From: Sphaerisporangium aureirubrum
GTDB taxonomy: Bacteria; Actinomycetota; Actinomycetes; Streptosporangiales; Streptosporangiaceae
DNA length: 64,000 bases
Reading direction: 5' to 3'
Assembly: GCF_042658925.1 (NCBI RefSeq)
Contig: NZ_JBHSRF010000001.1
Location: 124,001 to 188,000 of the forward strand
In this document: positions 40,340 through 48,965 of the stretch, in pieces
Numbering within the stretch: position 1 is the first letter of the stretch
Layout: each line of letters opens with the position of its first letter
Position numbers and translations under genes: made by a program
Notes under the pieces: generated by a model
What the model was told of the DNA's origin: nothing
Seen by the model: only the letters and a program-made list of their open reading frames with translations
Database searches by the model: none

Positions 40340-42703
40340 ATGGGACATACCTCGGGGGAGCATCGGCGGGCGCGGGGAATGCCCGCCGAGGTGACGAGCT
40401 TTGTCGGACGCCGGCAGGAGATGGCCGACGTACGGTCGAAGCTGTCCACGTCGCGGCTGGTGACGCTGGTCGGCGCCGGCGGGGTGGGCAAGACCCGGCT
40501 GGCCGCCCGCATCGCCACCGAGGTGCGGCGCGCCTACCCGGGCGGGGTGTGGTTCGTCGAGCTGAGCACGGCCGAGACCTGCGATCTGCTGCCGCAGAGC
40601 GTCGCCGACGCGCTACGCATCCAGGAGGACCCGGCCCGCCCGGCCATGGAGTCCGTCGTCGAGTACCTCAGGGACCGCCGCGCCCTGCTGATCCTCGACA
40701 ACTGCGAGCACCGGCTGCACGACTGCTCCGTCCTGCTGCAGGAACTGCTCGCCTGCGCCCCCGAGCTGCAGGTGATCGTGACCAGCCGCCAGGCCCTCGG
40801 CATCGCCGGAGAGCAGACCCTCTCGGTCCTGCCCCTCCCGCTCCCCGACCCCGACCGCCCGGGCCTGCCCACCGAGAACCTCGCCCAGGTGGACGCGATA
40901 CGGCTGTTCGCCGAGCGCGCCGCCGCCGTCGTCCCCGGCTTCGCCGTCACCGACGGCAACCGCGATGCCGTCGTGCGCATCTGCCGCCGCCTGGACGGCA
41001 TCCCCCTGGTGATCGAGCTCGCCGCGGTACGGTTGCGCGCCCTGTCCGTCGGCCAGCTCCTCGAACGCCTCGACGACCGGTTCCGCCTGCTCACCGCGGG
41101 CTCCAGCGCGGCCAGCAAGCGGCACCAGACGCTCCGCGCGCTCATCGACTGGTCCTACGAGCTGTGCACCGGGCCCGAGCGGCTGCTGTGGGGCCGGGCC
41201 TCGGTCTTCGCCGGCAGCCTGGACCTGGAGGCCGCCGAGGCCGTCTGCCCGGGGGACGGGATCGCCCGCGAGGAGGTCATCGACCTCGTCATCGGGCTGG
41301 TGGAGAAGTCGGTGCTGCTGCGCGAGGAACACCCCCGCGGCGTGCGGTACCGCCTGCTGGACACCATCCAGGAGTACGGCGCCGAGAGCCTGGCCGCCTC
41401 GGGCGACCACGAGCGGCTCGCCCTGCGGCACCGCGACTATTACGCGGGCATGGCCGCCGCCGCCCGGGAGCGGCTGTTCAGCGGTGCCCAGCTGGAGCTG
41501 CTGACCAGGCTGCGGCTGGAGCACGCCAACCTGCGGGCCGCGCTGCGCTTCTCCCTGGACCACCCGGACGGGGCCGAGACCTGCCTGCGGATGGCCATCG
41601 ACCTGCTCTACCACTGGAAGACCAGCAACCACGTGCGGGAGGGGCGCCGGTGGCTGGACGAGGCGCTCGCCCAGGTCACCGAGCCCAGCGGGACGCGGGC
41701 CCGCGCGCTGGCGGGCAACGGCTGGCTCGCGATCTTCCAGGGGGAGAAGGCCGACGCGCTGGCGATGCTCATGGAGAGCCGGAGCCTCGCCGAGCGGCTC
41801 GGCCTGGACGAGGTGCTGGCCGACGTCGTCCTGTACTCCGGGATGATCGCCATGGACGACCGGGACCCCGAGTCGGCGAAGAAGCTGTACCACGAGGCGC
41901 TGGCCGGTCACCGGGCCGCCGGGAACGACCGGGGGGTCGCGCTGACGCTGAACCGGCTGTGCCTCGCCTATTCGGAGGAGGGCGAGTCCGAGCGGGCCGT
42001 CGCCGCCGCCGAGGAGTCCCTCTCGATCTGCGCGGCGCACGGCGAGGGCTGGCACCGGGCGTACGCGCTGATGGCGCTGGCCGTCGAGATGTGGCGGCGG
42101 GGCGAGGTGACGCGGGCGACGTCCCTGGCCCAGGACAGCCTGCGGTTCACCGGGGCGATGGACGACTGGCTCGGCATCAGGGTCGCGCTGGAGGTGCTGG
42201 CGTGGGCCGCGGCGCGGGACCGGGACTGCGGGCGGGCGGCCCGGCTGCTCGGCGCGGTCTGCAACGTCCGGCGCACCCCCGGCATGCCGCTCTCCGGTTT
42301 CGGGCATCTCGCCGAGTTCCATGACGAGTGCACGGCCCGCATCAGGACGGCCATCGGCCCGTCGGGCCTGGCCCGCGCGGCCTCGGAGGGAGCGTGGCTC
42401 CCGCTGGAGGAGATCCTCTCCTACGCCCTCGGCGAGCGGGAACTGGCCAGCGAGCCCGCCGTTCGCCCGTCCCCCCTGACCCGCAGGGAGACCGAGATCG
42501 CCGAACTGGTCGCCCGCGGCCTGAGCAACAAGGAGATCGCCGCCACCCTGGTCATCGCCCAGCGCACCGCGGAGGGCCACATCGAGCACATCATGGGCAA
42601 ACTGAGCGTCCACTCCCGCGCCCAGATCGCCGTCTGGGCCGAGGAACAGCGCGCCTCCCACGGCCCGGAGCCTCCGGCCGGCACCAACCAGCCGGGCCAC
42701 TAG
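40340..42703 (+). CDS. LuxR-family (AfsR/LAL-like ATPase) transcriptional regulator
   Basis: 787-aa large regulator. The N-terminal start of the conserved part is PAEVTSFVGRRQEM, then a P-loop VTLVGAGGVGKTRLAAR, Walker B LLILDNCEH, a TSRQALG sensor, and a winged-helix region (IDWSYELC). A TPR-like helical section follows (about residues 400-680). The C-terminal LuxR helix-turn-helix reads PLTRRETEIAELVARGLSNKEIAATLVIAQRTAEGH. This is the common actinobacterial NB-ARC-TPR-LuxR type. The start is uncertain: ATG 40340 is used, ATG 40379 is possible, and a longer frame from 40136 adds a low-complexity Gly-rich segment across the terminator and is rejected. Target genes unknown. Confidence 0.87.
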   Translation: MGHTSGEHRRARGMPAEVTSFVGRRQEMADVRSKLSTSRLVTLVGAGGVGKTRLAARIATEVRRAYPGGVWFVELSTAETCDLLPQSVADALRIQEDPARPAMESVVEYLRDRRALLILDNCEHRLHDCSVLLQELLACAPELQVIVTSRQALGIAGEQTLSVLPLPLPDPDRPGLPTENLAQVDAIRLFAERAAAVVPGFAVTDGNRDAVVRICRRLDGIPLVIELAAVRLRALSVGQLLERLDDRFRLLTAGSSAASKRHQTLRALIDWSYELCTGPERLLWGRASVFAGSLDLEAAEAVCPGDGIAREEVIDLVIGLVEKSVLLREEHPRGVRYRLLDTIQEYGAESLAASGDHERLALRHRDYYAGMAAAARERLFSGAQLELLTRLRLEHANLRAALRFSLDHPDGAETCLRMAIDLLYHWKTSNHVREGRRWLDEALAQVTEPSGTRARALAGNGWLAIFQGEKADALAMLMESRSLAERLGLDEVLADVVLYSGMIAMDDRDPESAKKLYHEALAGHRAAGNDRGVALTLNRLCLAYSEEGESERAVAAAEESLSICAAHGEGWHRAYALMALAVEMWRRGEVTRATSLAQDSLRFTGAMDDWLGIRVALEVLAWAAARDRDCGRAARLLGAVCNVRRTPGMPLSGFGHLAEFHDECTARIRTAIGPSGLARAASEGAWLPLEEILSYALGERELASEPAVRPSPLTRRETEIAELVARGLSNKEIAATLVIAQRTAEGHIEHIMGKLSVHSRAQIAVWAEEQRASHGPEPPAGTNQPGH

Positions 42704-43171
42704 CGAAGCGGGTCGATCGGTGGCACGGCTCCGCGCTGCTCAAGGGGCGGCGGGCCGGGAAACGCGGTGGTGCGGCTCCGGAATGCTCACGGAGCGGCGG
42801 GCCGGGACGCGTGGTGGTGCGGCTCCGGAATGCTCACGGAGCGGCGGGTCGGGACGCGTGGTGGTGCGCCTCCGGAATGCTCACGGAGTGGTGGGGGCCG
42901 GGGATTCGCGGTGGCGCGGCTCCGGGGAGTTCACGGAGCGGTGGGCCGGGTGGAGTACGTCGATCGGTGGTGCGCCCCCGGAGTTCGCACGGGGGATGGG
43001 GGTGGTCAGTAGGGGAGGACGCGGCCTGAGGGGGTGCGCAGGTCGGGGGTTTCCGTTTCGGGGCGGCGGCGGGCCCGGCGGAGGCGGAGTTCGCGGACCA
43101 GGCCGGGGCGGCCCGCCCCGGGGGCCGGGGTGGTGCGGGTGCCCTGGGCGCGGGGGTCGGAGGCCGGGGTG
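42704..43171. other. Repeat-containing intergenic region
   Basis: 468 bp with no credible gene between two convergent genes (the LuxR gene and the HATPase gene). The left half is a tandem repeat (listed separately); the right half (42960-43170) is G-rich, and I see no structure in it that I can name. Confidence 0.6.
42730..42950. repeat. 47-bp imperfect tandem repeat, about 4-5 copies
   Basis: The marker GCGGCTCCGGAATGCTCACG recurs with GAATGCTCAC at 42781, 42828 and 42875 (exact 47-bp period). A degenerate unit follows 50 bp later (TCCGGGGAGTTCACGG near 42921) and a further decayed one near 42970. Units also share GGGACGCGTGGTGGTGC. It lies just after the LuxR gene. The TCCGGA and GTGAGC/GCTCAC elements are partly palindromic. 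Confidence 0.8.
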
Positions 43172-43654
43172 TCAGGCATCGTGGTGGCCGTTTCCGGGGG
43201 AGCAGGCGACCTCGAACCAGACGACCTTGCCGGTGGGGACGGGGTAACTGCCCCAGCGGTCGGAGAGCGCTTCCATCAGGTACATCCCGCGTCCGCCCTC
43301 ATCCGCTTCGTGCGGGCAGCAGATCGCCGGCATGGCCGGGTTGGTGTCGCGCACCTCGCAGCGGCAGGTGCCGTTGTCCATCGAGAGGGTGATCACCGCG
43401 CCCCACGCGTGACGCATCGCGTTGGTGACGATCTCGCTGACCAGCAGCTCGATGACGTCGCCGCAGGTGGGAACCCCCCACTCGGCGAGCTGCCTGCGCA
43501 CCCGCCGGCGGATCCGGGGGACCGTGGTCGGCTCGGGGGCCAGCAGCCAGGAGGCCCGGGACCCGTCGCGCCATGCCGATCGCACGGGCAGGACCGGCCT
43601 GCTCTGGGCGCGTGTGGCCATCCGGGCGTCCGACGTGATCACGGACATGGTCAC
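43172..43654 (-). CDS. Anti-sigma-type HATPase (serine/histidine kinase-like ATP-binding protein)
   Basis: 160-aa protein with a single GHKL ATPase domain of the SpoIIAB/RsbW-like actinobacterial type. The N-box is VSEIVTNAMRHAWG (about residues 74-87). The G1 box DTNPAMPA and the glycine-rich lid EGGRGMYLMEAL are followed by GKVVWFEV. These free-standing HATPases are very abundant in filamentous actinomycetes and are thought to act as anti-sigma or phospho-signalling proteins. It overlaps the upstream DUF5999 gene by 4 bp (ATGA), the usual pairing for these genes. Confidence 0.87.
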   Translation of the reverse strand: MTMSVITSDARMATRAQSRPVLPVRSAWRDGSRASWLLAPEPTTVPRIRRRVRRQLAEWGVPTCGDVIELLVSEIVTNAMRHAWGAVITLSMDNGTCRCEVRDTNPAMPAICCPHEADEGGRGMYLMEALSDRWGSYPVPTGKVVWFEVACSPGNGHHDA

Positions 43655-43857
43655 GCCGCCTGCATGTACGAGCGATTGGGGGGCGTCCGGTGGATGGGGA
43701 CGCTGCGCCCGTCCGGCATGAGCTCACCAGTGTCGTCGAAGACAACCACGCCGTTGCAGAGCAGTCCCCACCCCTGCTCGGGGTGGAACGCCACCATGCA
43801 CGCCGCTTCGTGGTCTACGGCGTTCGCGGGCGGGCACTGAGGTTCGTGGTGACACAT
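43651..43857 (-). CDS. DUF5999 family small protein
   Basis: 68-aa protein beginning MCHHEPQCPPANAVDHEAA and continuing HPEQGWGLLCNGVVVFDDTGELMPDGR. This matches the DUF5999 family found in streptomycetes and relatives, often next to small HATPase genes. Cys2, His3, His4 and Cys8 could bind a metal. The stop overlaps the start of the HATPase gene (ATGA). A long, A+T-rich promoter-like region lies upstream (43870-44010), with two TACCCAT repeats near 43956 and 43970. Function unknown. Confidence 0.85.
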   Translation of the reverse strand: MCHHEPQCPPANAVDHEAACMVAFHPEQGWGLLCNGVVVFDDTGELMPDGRSVPIHRTPPNRSYMQAA

Positions 43858-44068
43858 GGGACTTACCTTCGTATCTGATCTATCTCGTGGCTGTCGTGGG
43901 CTTTGCCATCGCGTCGAGTATGCCTCGAACGGTTAATACCAAGTAACGGGATAACTACCCATTTCGCTACCCATAGCGCCCAAATAGGTACGAAACCTTT
44001 ACCTGCCACGACTACCACGCTGACCTGCCCCCTCGCGGGCCCCCTCCCCGCGTAGAGACGGAAAAGCC

Positions 44069-44106
44069 GTGGGGGTACCCGGTAGGTCAGGACCGGATAC
44101 CCCCAC
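44069..44106 (-). terminator. Hairpin terminator of the reduced conservon operon
   Basis: GTGGGGGTA (44069-44077) pairs with TACCCCCAC (44098-44106), extended inward by CCGG/CCGG. It sits 15 bp after the stop of the DUF742 gene, whose transcript it would end. Confidence 0.75.
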
Positions 44107-44120
44107 GACCGGGAGATGGA

Positions 44121-44489
44121 TCACAGAGCCCGCAGACCCTGGATCACCTCCCGAAGGATGCGCTCTTCAGGTAGCGACGAGACGGACGCGGGCGGCCGTA
44201 CGGTGATCAGCTGCTGGTCGCGCAGATCGCCGAGCAGGACGCGGGTGACCGTCAGCGGCAGGCCGCTGTCGGAGGTCAGGTCGACCACCGAGATCGGCTG
44301 CGTGCACAGGCGCAGCACCCGCATGTGCTCCGGCCCGAGACCGGGGCCTGGACGTGCTCCCGGGACGATGCGGACGATCGCCACCATGTCGAACGCCGGG
44401 CCGGTGGGCCGGGTACGGCCACGAGTGACCGTGTACGGACGGACGAGTGGCCCGGCGTCCTCGTCGAGCCAGCGCTCTCCGTCGCTCAT
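44121..44489 (-). CDS. DUF742 protein, CvnC-like conservon component
   Basis: 122-aa protein of the DUF742 family. It contains LVRPYTVTRGRTRP (about residues 15-28), the central LRLCTQPISVVDLTSDSGLPLTVTRVLLGDL, and the C-terminal LPEERILREVIQGLRAL. In actinobacterial conservons this protein (CvnC) works with a membrane kinase (CvnA), a roadblock protein (CvnB) and a Ras-like GTPase (CvnD) in a membrane-associated, G-protein-like complex. Here it overlaps the CvnA-like gene by 4 bp, but no CvnB or CvnD gene is present. A terminator follows directly, so the operon ends here. Confidence 0.9.
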   Translation of the reverse strand: MSDGERWLDEDAGPLVRPYTVTRGRTRPTGPAFDMVAIVRIVPGARPGPGLGPEHMRVLRLCTQPISVVDLTSDSGLPLTVTRVLLGDLRDQQLITVRPPASVSSLPEERILREVIQGLRAL

Positions 44490-46840
44490 GACATATCCCC
44501 CTCCCCGTCACGCGCTCGCTGCCAGCCTGCCCGGAACGAGGAGAACATGTCCGGCGACGGCCCGGGTGGCTCCGCCGGCGGCTCGTCCACGGCCCCGGCC
44601 GCGCCCGCCGCCCGCTCCGCGGCGGCGGCCCTGGCCGACTCCCTCAGCTGGGGCGCGAGGCTGGCCTGGCGCACCCGGTGTGGCAGGCCGAGGCTCCGGC
44701 CCTTCGCCGCGCCGGAGTCGCCGCGCACGTCGGGGGCGGGGGCGACGTCGTCGTCACCGACGACCAGTACCTCGCTCTGGGAGAAACCGTCGGATTCGTC
44801 CGGCTCGGCGTCCAGCGGCGCACGGTGAGCGGGCACGTAGCCGTCACCGTTCACCTTCCGGAAGCCGTTCCCGTTGCCGTTGGACGGTGTCGCGACGGCG
44901 CCCGCCTCCAGCGCGGTGATCTGCTCGACGGAGTACCCGCCCCCCGCGGGGATCCGGGTCACGAGGCCGTCGGGGATCAGGATGATCGCCGTGGTGCCGC
45001 CGTACGGGGAGGTGCGCAGGGATACGCGGATGCCGCGCCGGGCCGCGAGACGGCCGACCACGAACAGCCCGAGCCGGTCGCTGTCGGCCAGGTCGAACTC
45101 CGGCGGGTCGGCGAGCCGCTGGTTGATGTCGGCCATCTCCTCGTGGGTCAGCCCGAGACCGCGGTCCTCGACCTCGATGACGAAGCCGCGGGCCACCGCC
45201 TCGCCGCGGACCTCCACGTGGGTGTGCGGCGGGGAGAAGATCGTGGCGTTCTCGACCAGCTCGGCGAGCAGGTGGATGACGTCCGTGGTGGCCGCCCCGC
45301 TGAGCGCCAGGTTCTCCGGGATGGTGAGGTGCACCCGCAGGTAGTCCTCGACCTCCTCCACCGCCGCGCGCACGACGTCGTAGAGCGGCACGGGGTTGCG
45401 CCAGCCACGCCCGGGGACGGCCCCGGACATGATGATCAGGCCTTCCGCGTGCCGCCGCATGCGCGTGGTGAGGTGGTCGATGCCGAAGAGGTCCTCGAGC
45501 AGGTCGGGCTCGGTCACCCGCTGCTCCAGGGAGTCCAGCATGGTCAGCTGCCGGTGGAGCAGCGACTGGTTGCGCCGCGCCAGATTGAGGAACACCTTGC
45601 TGACGCCCTTGCGGATCTCGGCCTGGCCGACGGCGGCCTCGATCGCGGTGCTCTGCACCGAGGTGAAGGCCCTGCCGACGTTGACGATCTCCTCGGTGCC
45701 GCCGGTGCTGATCGGCGGCGTGTCCGAGGCGACGTCGACGTCCTCGCCGCGCCGCAGCCTGCGGACGACCTCGGGCAGCTTGTGGTGCGCGAGCTCCAGC
45801 GCGGCGCGCTGCAGCTCGACCAGCTCGGCGGTGATGCGCCGGCCGAACCGCACGCTGACGTACAGCGACAGGCCGATGCCGACCAGACCGAGCAGGGCCA
45901 CGATGCCGACCTGCCACAGCGTCTGGGCCGCGATGCCGCCGGCCCGGTCCGCGACCTGCTGGGCGGCGATGCCGGCCTGCTTGTCGAAGGTGATGCTGAG
46001 GCTCTGGATCGTGGAGCCCCAGGTGGCGGAGGCGCCGGGCAGCGGACGGCCGGGCCTGACCTCGTTGTTGACCGAGTCCTCGATCGAGGCGTACCGGGTG
46101 TAGGCCGGCGAGTTCTGCAGAACGATGTACGGCCGGCGCAGTTCGGCGTCCATGAGCTGGAAGCCCATCTCGTACAGCAGGCGCCGCTTGGTCGTCATCG
46201 ACGTGAACAGCGTGCGTTCCTCGGCCGTCATGGCACCGAGGCCGACCACGGCGGCGAGCAGGGAGGCCTGCTCGTTCATCAGCTCGCGGCTGCGGGCGAG
46301 CAGGGTCAGGGCGCGGGTCGGCTCGCTGAGCGAGGGGTCGTCGGACAGCTGGTTCTTGTCGTAGATCCGGGTCACCGCGTCCGACATCAGCCGGTAGGCG
46401 TCGAGCGCCAGCATGCGGGTGAAGCTGCGGGTGTCGACGCGCGCGCGGATGTCGGGCAGCCGCCGGGTCACGCTGACGAAGTCGGTGACGGCGGTGAGCA
46501 GCGCGGGATTGGTGACCTCGCGGACGTTGTCCGCCAGTGCCAGCTTCTCCAGGACGGCTCGGGACCGGTCGGTCCTGGCTCGTTGTTCGTCCAGCTCACT
46601 GCGCTCGGCGGAGCCGGACCCGAGGTAGAGCAATGATAAATAGCGCTCCTGCTGGATGTTTGCCGTGACGGCCCGTGCCGGGCTGATCACGTTGTCGTAG
46701 ACCGTTCTGATCTGCAGGAGCCGCAATCCATCCTGCGTGGTGATCGTCGCGGCGAACGTCCAGATCCCGATGAGGGAGACCAGTGGCACCAGTACCAGTG
46801 TCAGGATCTTGAACTTGATGGATCTTCTTTGCCCGCCCAT
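44486..46840 (-). CDS. CvnA-like nitrate/nitrite-sensing-type histidine kinase
   Basis: 784-aa membrane sensor. A first transmembrane helix (about residues 10-30), an extracytoplasmic NIT-like helical domain (about 40-305), a second transmembrane helix (about 312-333), HAMP (about 335-400), a dimerisation helix with LLHRQLTMLD, and a GHKL ATPase domain (about 500-640). ATPase motifs are LVENATIFSPP, VEDRGLGL, GLFVVGRLAARR and YGGTTA. The C-terminal ~130 residues are disordered, Pro/Ala-rich. This is the architecture of conservon CvnA proteins. The stop overlaps the CvnC-like gene (ATGA). Between it and that gene there is no roadblock protein gene, which normally lies there. Confidence 0.9.
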   Translation of the reverse strand: MGGQRRSIKFKILTLVLVPLVSLIGIWTFAATITTQDGLRLLQIRTVYDNVISPARAVTANIQQERYLSLLYLGSGSAERSELDEQRARTDRSRAVLEKLALADNVREVTNPALLTAVTDFVSVTRRLPDIRARVDTRSFTRMLALDAYRLMSDAVTRIYDKNQLSDDPSLSEPTRALTLLARSRELMNEQASLLAAVVGLGAMTAEERTLFTSMTTKRRLLYEMGFQLMDAELRRPYIVLQNSPAYTRYASIEDSVNNEVRPGRPLPGASATWGSTIQSLSITFDKQAGIAAQQVADRAGGIAAQTLWQVGIVALLGLVGIGLSLYVSVRFGRRITAELVELQRAALELAHHKLPEVVRRLRRGEDVDVASDTPPISTGGTEEIVNVGRAFTSVQSTAIEAAVGQAEIRKGVSKVFLNLARRNQSLLHRQLTMLDSLEQRVTEPDLLEDLFGIDHLTTRMRRHAEGLIIMSGAVPGRGWRNPVPLYDVVRAAVEEVEDYLRVHLTIPENLALSGAATTDVIHLLAELVENATIFSPPHTHVEVRGEAVARGFVIEVEDRGLGLTHEEMADINQRLADPPEFDLADSDRLGLFVVGRLAARRGIRVSLRTSPYGGTTAIILIPDGLVTRIPAGGGYSVEQITALEAGAVATPSNGNGNGFRKVNGDGYVPAHRAPLDAEPDESDGFSQSEVLVVGDDDVAPAPDVRGDSGAAKGRSLGLPHRVRQASLAPQLRESARAAAAERAAGAAGAVDEPPAEPPGPSPDMFSSFRAGWQRARDGEGDMS

Positions 46841-46990
46841 GTGACCTCGCAGGGGAACCGGATCGTTACACGCGGGTTATTGGTGGCGAAACATTACCAA
46901 CGGGGATCGTGCGTAGGTAGTGCCCTCAAGCAACGAAACGGCTCCTTTTGAGCAGGAACTCCAACTTAACCGGTAGCGTTATGTGTCTAG

Positions 46991-47001
46991 TTGTCAGACA
47001 A
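46991..47001. promoter_or_regulatory. GntR/FadR-type operator candidate upstream of the EamA-GntR pair
   Basis: TTGTCAGACAA: perfect palindrome matching the TNGTNNNACNA consensus of the FadR subfamily of GntR regulators. It lies 9 bp before the transporter start at 47010, and the second gene of the pair encodes a FadR-type GntR protein. Autoregulation is the simplest reading. Confidence 0.6.
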
Positions 47002-47009
47002 TCCATGTC

Positions 47010-47954
47010 ATGACAACAGATCATTTCGCCGGGCGCCGGACCGCCTCCGGTGCCGCCGCCGTGGTGGCCGCCGCGGTGCTGTGGGGGACCGCGGGCACCG
47101 CCGGGACCCTCGTGCCGGACGGCTCGGCCGGCCCGGTCGCGCTCGCGGCGGCGCGTCTGGTCATCGGCGGCGCCCTGCTCGCCGTGCTCGCCGGTCCGGC
47201 CGCCCTGGCCGCCCTGCTGCGCGCGCGCCCCGTGCCGCTGCTCGCCGCCGCCGGCGCGGTGGCCGCGTACCAGTTGTGCTACTTCGCCGCCGTCGGGCGG
47301 ACCGGCGTGGCGATCGGCACCGTGGTCGCCATCGGCAGCGGCCCCGTCTTCACCGGGTTGCTGTCCTGGCTGTGGGACCGTGAGCGGCCCGGCCGCCGCT
47401 GGAGCCTCGCGACGGCCGCCGCCGTGGCCGGGTGCGCGGCCCTGGTCTCCGGCGGGCAGGCGGTCGGCGCCGACCCGCTCGGCGTGCTGCTGGCGCTGGC
47501 CGGCGGCCTGCTCTACGGCTTCTACGCCGTCACCGCCGCGCGGACCATCACGGCGGGGGCGCCCTCCGGCGCGGTGATGGGTGTGCTGTTCGGCGGGGCG
47601 GCGGTGATCATGCTGCCCGTCCTGCTGTGGCACGGCCCGGCCTGGCTCGCCGAGCCGCGCGGGCTGCTCACCGCCGTGTACCTCGGCTGCGCCACCACCG
47701 CCCTTTCCTATTACCTGTACGGCCGGGGCCTGCGCACCACGCCGGTGGCCCGCGCGGCCACCCTCGCCCTCGCCGAGCCCGCGGTCGCCGCGCTGCTCGG
47801 CGTGCTCCTGCTGCACGAGCGCCTCGCCCCCGTCTCGTTCGCGGGCCTCGCGCTGCTCGGCGCCGGCCTGGTCGCGGTCGCCCTCCCCGAGCGGCCCCGC
47901 CCGGCCGCGCCGGTACCGCCCCGGGCGCGGGGGAAGGCACAATCGTCGGCGTGA
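47010..47954 (+). CDS. EamA/DMT family transporter
   Basis: 314-aa permease with ten predicted membrane segments in two EamA repeats (about residues 12-145 and 155-290). The typical motifs AVLWGTAGTAG, AARLVIGGALL, LALAGGLLYGFYAVTA and LAEPAVAALLGVLLLHERL are present. EamA proteins export amino acids or other metabolites. The ATG at 47010 is preferred over an upstream frame that starts inside the operator palindrome. It is translationally coupled to the GntR gene by a GTGA overlap and is probably repressed by that protein. Confidence 0.9.
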   Translation: MTTDHFAGRRTASGAAAVVAAAVLWGTAGTAGTLVPDGSAGPVALAAARLVIGGALLAVLAGPAALAALLRARPVPLLAAAGAVAAYQLCYFAAVGRTGVAIGTVVAIGSGPVFTGLLSWLWDRERPGRRWSLATAAAVAGCAALVSGGQAVGADPLGVLLALAGGLLYGFYAVTAARTITAGAPSGAVMGVLFGGAAVIMLPVLLWHGPAWLAEPRGLLTAVYLGCATTALSYYLYGRGLRTTPVARAATLALAEPAVAALLGVLLLHERLAPVSFAGLALLGAGLVAVALPERPRPAAPVPPRARGKAQSSA

Positions 47955-48568
47955 AGCTGCGCCCTGTCTCCACGGTCGAGGCCCTCGCCGCCGACCTGCG
48001 CCGGCGGGTGCTCTCCGGCGAGATCGCCCCCGGGACCCCCCTGCCCGAACAGGAGCTGTCCGCCCGGTACGGCGTGGCGAGGCCCACCGTCCGGGAGGGG
48101 CTGGCCGTCCTGGTGCACGAGGGCCTGCTGCGGCGCGAGCCCAACCGCAGCGCCTACGTCCCGGAGGTCACCCTCGGCGACCTGGCCGACCTGATGTTCG
48201 TGCGGCGCCCCCTGGAGGGCCTGATGGCCACCAAACTGGCGGGCAGCCGGGTGCCCGGGGCCGACCGCGCGTTGTCGCGGATGGCCGCCCTCCCGCCGGA
48301 CGCCCCGTGGGCCGACGTCGTCGCCGAGCACATGGCCCTGCACGAGGAGCTGATCCTCGCCGTGGGCAGCCCCCGGCTGGAACGGGTGTACTCCGTGCTG
48401 GCCGCCGAGACCCGTCTCGGGCTGGTGCGGCTGCGCACCGTGTACCAGGACAGGGAACGGCTGGTCGCCGAGCATCTGGGGCTGCTGAGGGCCATCGCCA
48501 ACGGGCCCGCCGAGGTGGCGAGAAGGGCGGTCTCGGCCCATTTGGATCACACCTGGGGCGCTGATTAG
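47951..48568 (+). CDS. GntR family transcriptional regulator (FadR/FCD type)
   Basis: 205-aa regulator. The N-terminal winged helix (about residues 8-70) contains EALAADLRRRVLSGEIAPGTPLPEQELSARYGVARPTVREGL and EGLLRR. The C-terminal FCD-like helical effector domain (about 80-200) holds the metal/ligand residues in AEHMALHEELI and a final SAHLDHTW. GTG 47951 overlaps the transporter stop. The palindrome TTGTCAGACAA in front of the transporter fits the binding preference of this subfamily, so the pair likely forms an auto-regulated efflux unit. Effector unknown. Confidence 0.9.
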   Translation: MKLRPVSTVEALAADLRRRVLSGEIAPGTPLPEQELSARYGVARPTVREGLAVLVHEGLLRREPNRSAYVPEVTLGDLADLMFVRRPLEGLMATKLAGSRVPGADRALSRMAALPPDAPWADVVAEHMALHEELILAVGSPRLERVYSVLAAETRLGLVRLRTVYQDRERLVAEHLGLLRAIANGPAEVARRAVSAHLDHTWGAD

Positions 48569-48614
48569 CCACTTCCCTTGCACGGATGGCTCGGGAGTCG
48601 TCACAATCGCGCCC

Positions 48615-48965
48615 ATGCACGGCAACTCAGTGCCGGATTCCTATGTATACGTCACCGAAGAGGGCGTGACCCGCCACTACGCCGACGGCAGCGTCGAGGC
48701 CCTCGCGTGGGAGGACGTCGTCGAGGTCCGTGTCGGGGGCGTCACCGAGTCCGACATCCTGATCGTCCTTCTCGACCGTGACGGTCAGGGCTGCGTGGTG
48801 CCGCGCTCCGCCACCGACGCGACCTTCCTGGCGAGGCTCCGCTACCTGCCGGAGTTCGACCTGGACCGGCTCAGCGAGGCGTTCCTCACCGCCAACTCCA
48901 GCTACGTCGTCGTCTGGCGCAGCCCCGACCCGCCGTCCCCGCTGCCCGACCTCGAATACGACTAG
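48615..48965 (+). CDS. Conserved hypothetical protein
   Basis: 116-aa soluble protein. It starts with a beta-rich segment SYVYVTEEGVTRHYADGSVEALAWEDVVEV, followed by ILIVLLDRDGQGCVVPRSA and FLARLRYLPEFDLDRLSEAF, then VVWRSPD. The pattern resembles small PH-like or YxxD-type beta proteins in actinobacteria, but I do not recognise a family. Its stop codon overlaps that of the convergent crotonase gene by 3-4 bp. No clear ribosome site is seen for ATG 48615. Confidence 0.7.
   Translation: MHGNSVPDSYVYVTEEGVTRHYADGSVEALAWEDVVEVRVGGVTESDILIVLLDRDGQGCVVPRSATDATFLARLRYLPEFDLDRLSEAFLTANSSYVVVWRSPDPPSPLPDLEYD

Noticed and set aside
42381..42402. GGGAGCGTGGCTCCC as a second CebR-like box
   Set aside because: It lies inside the LuxR coding region, has a wrong centre length for the CebR box, and encodes conserved protein sequence; likely chance.
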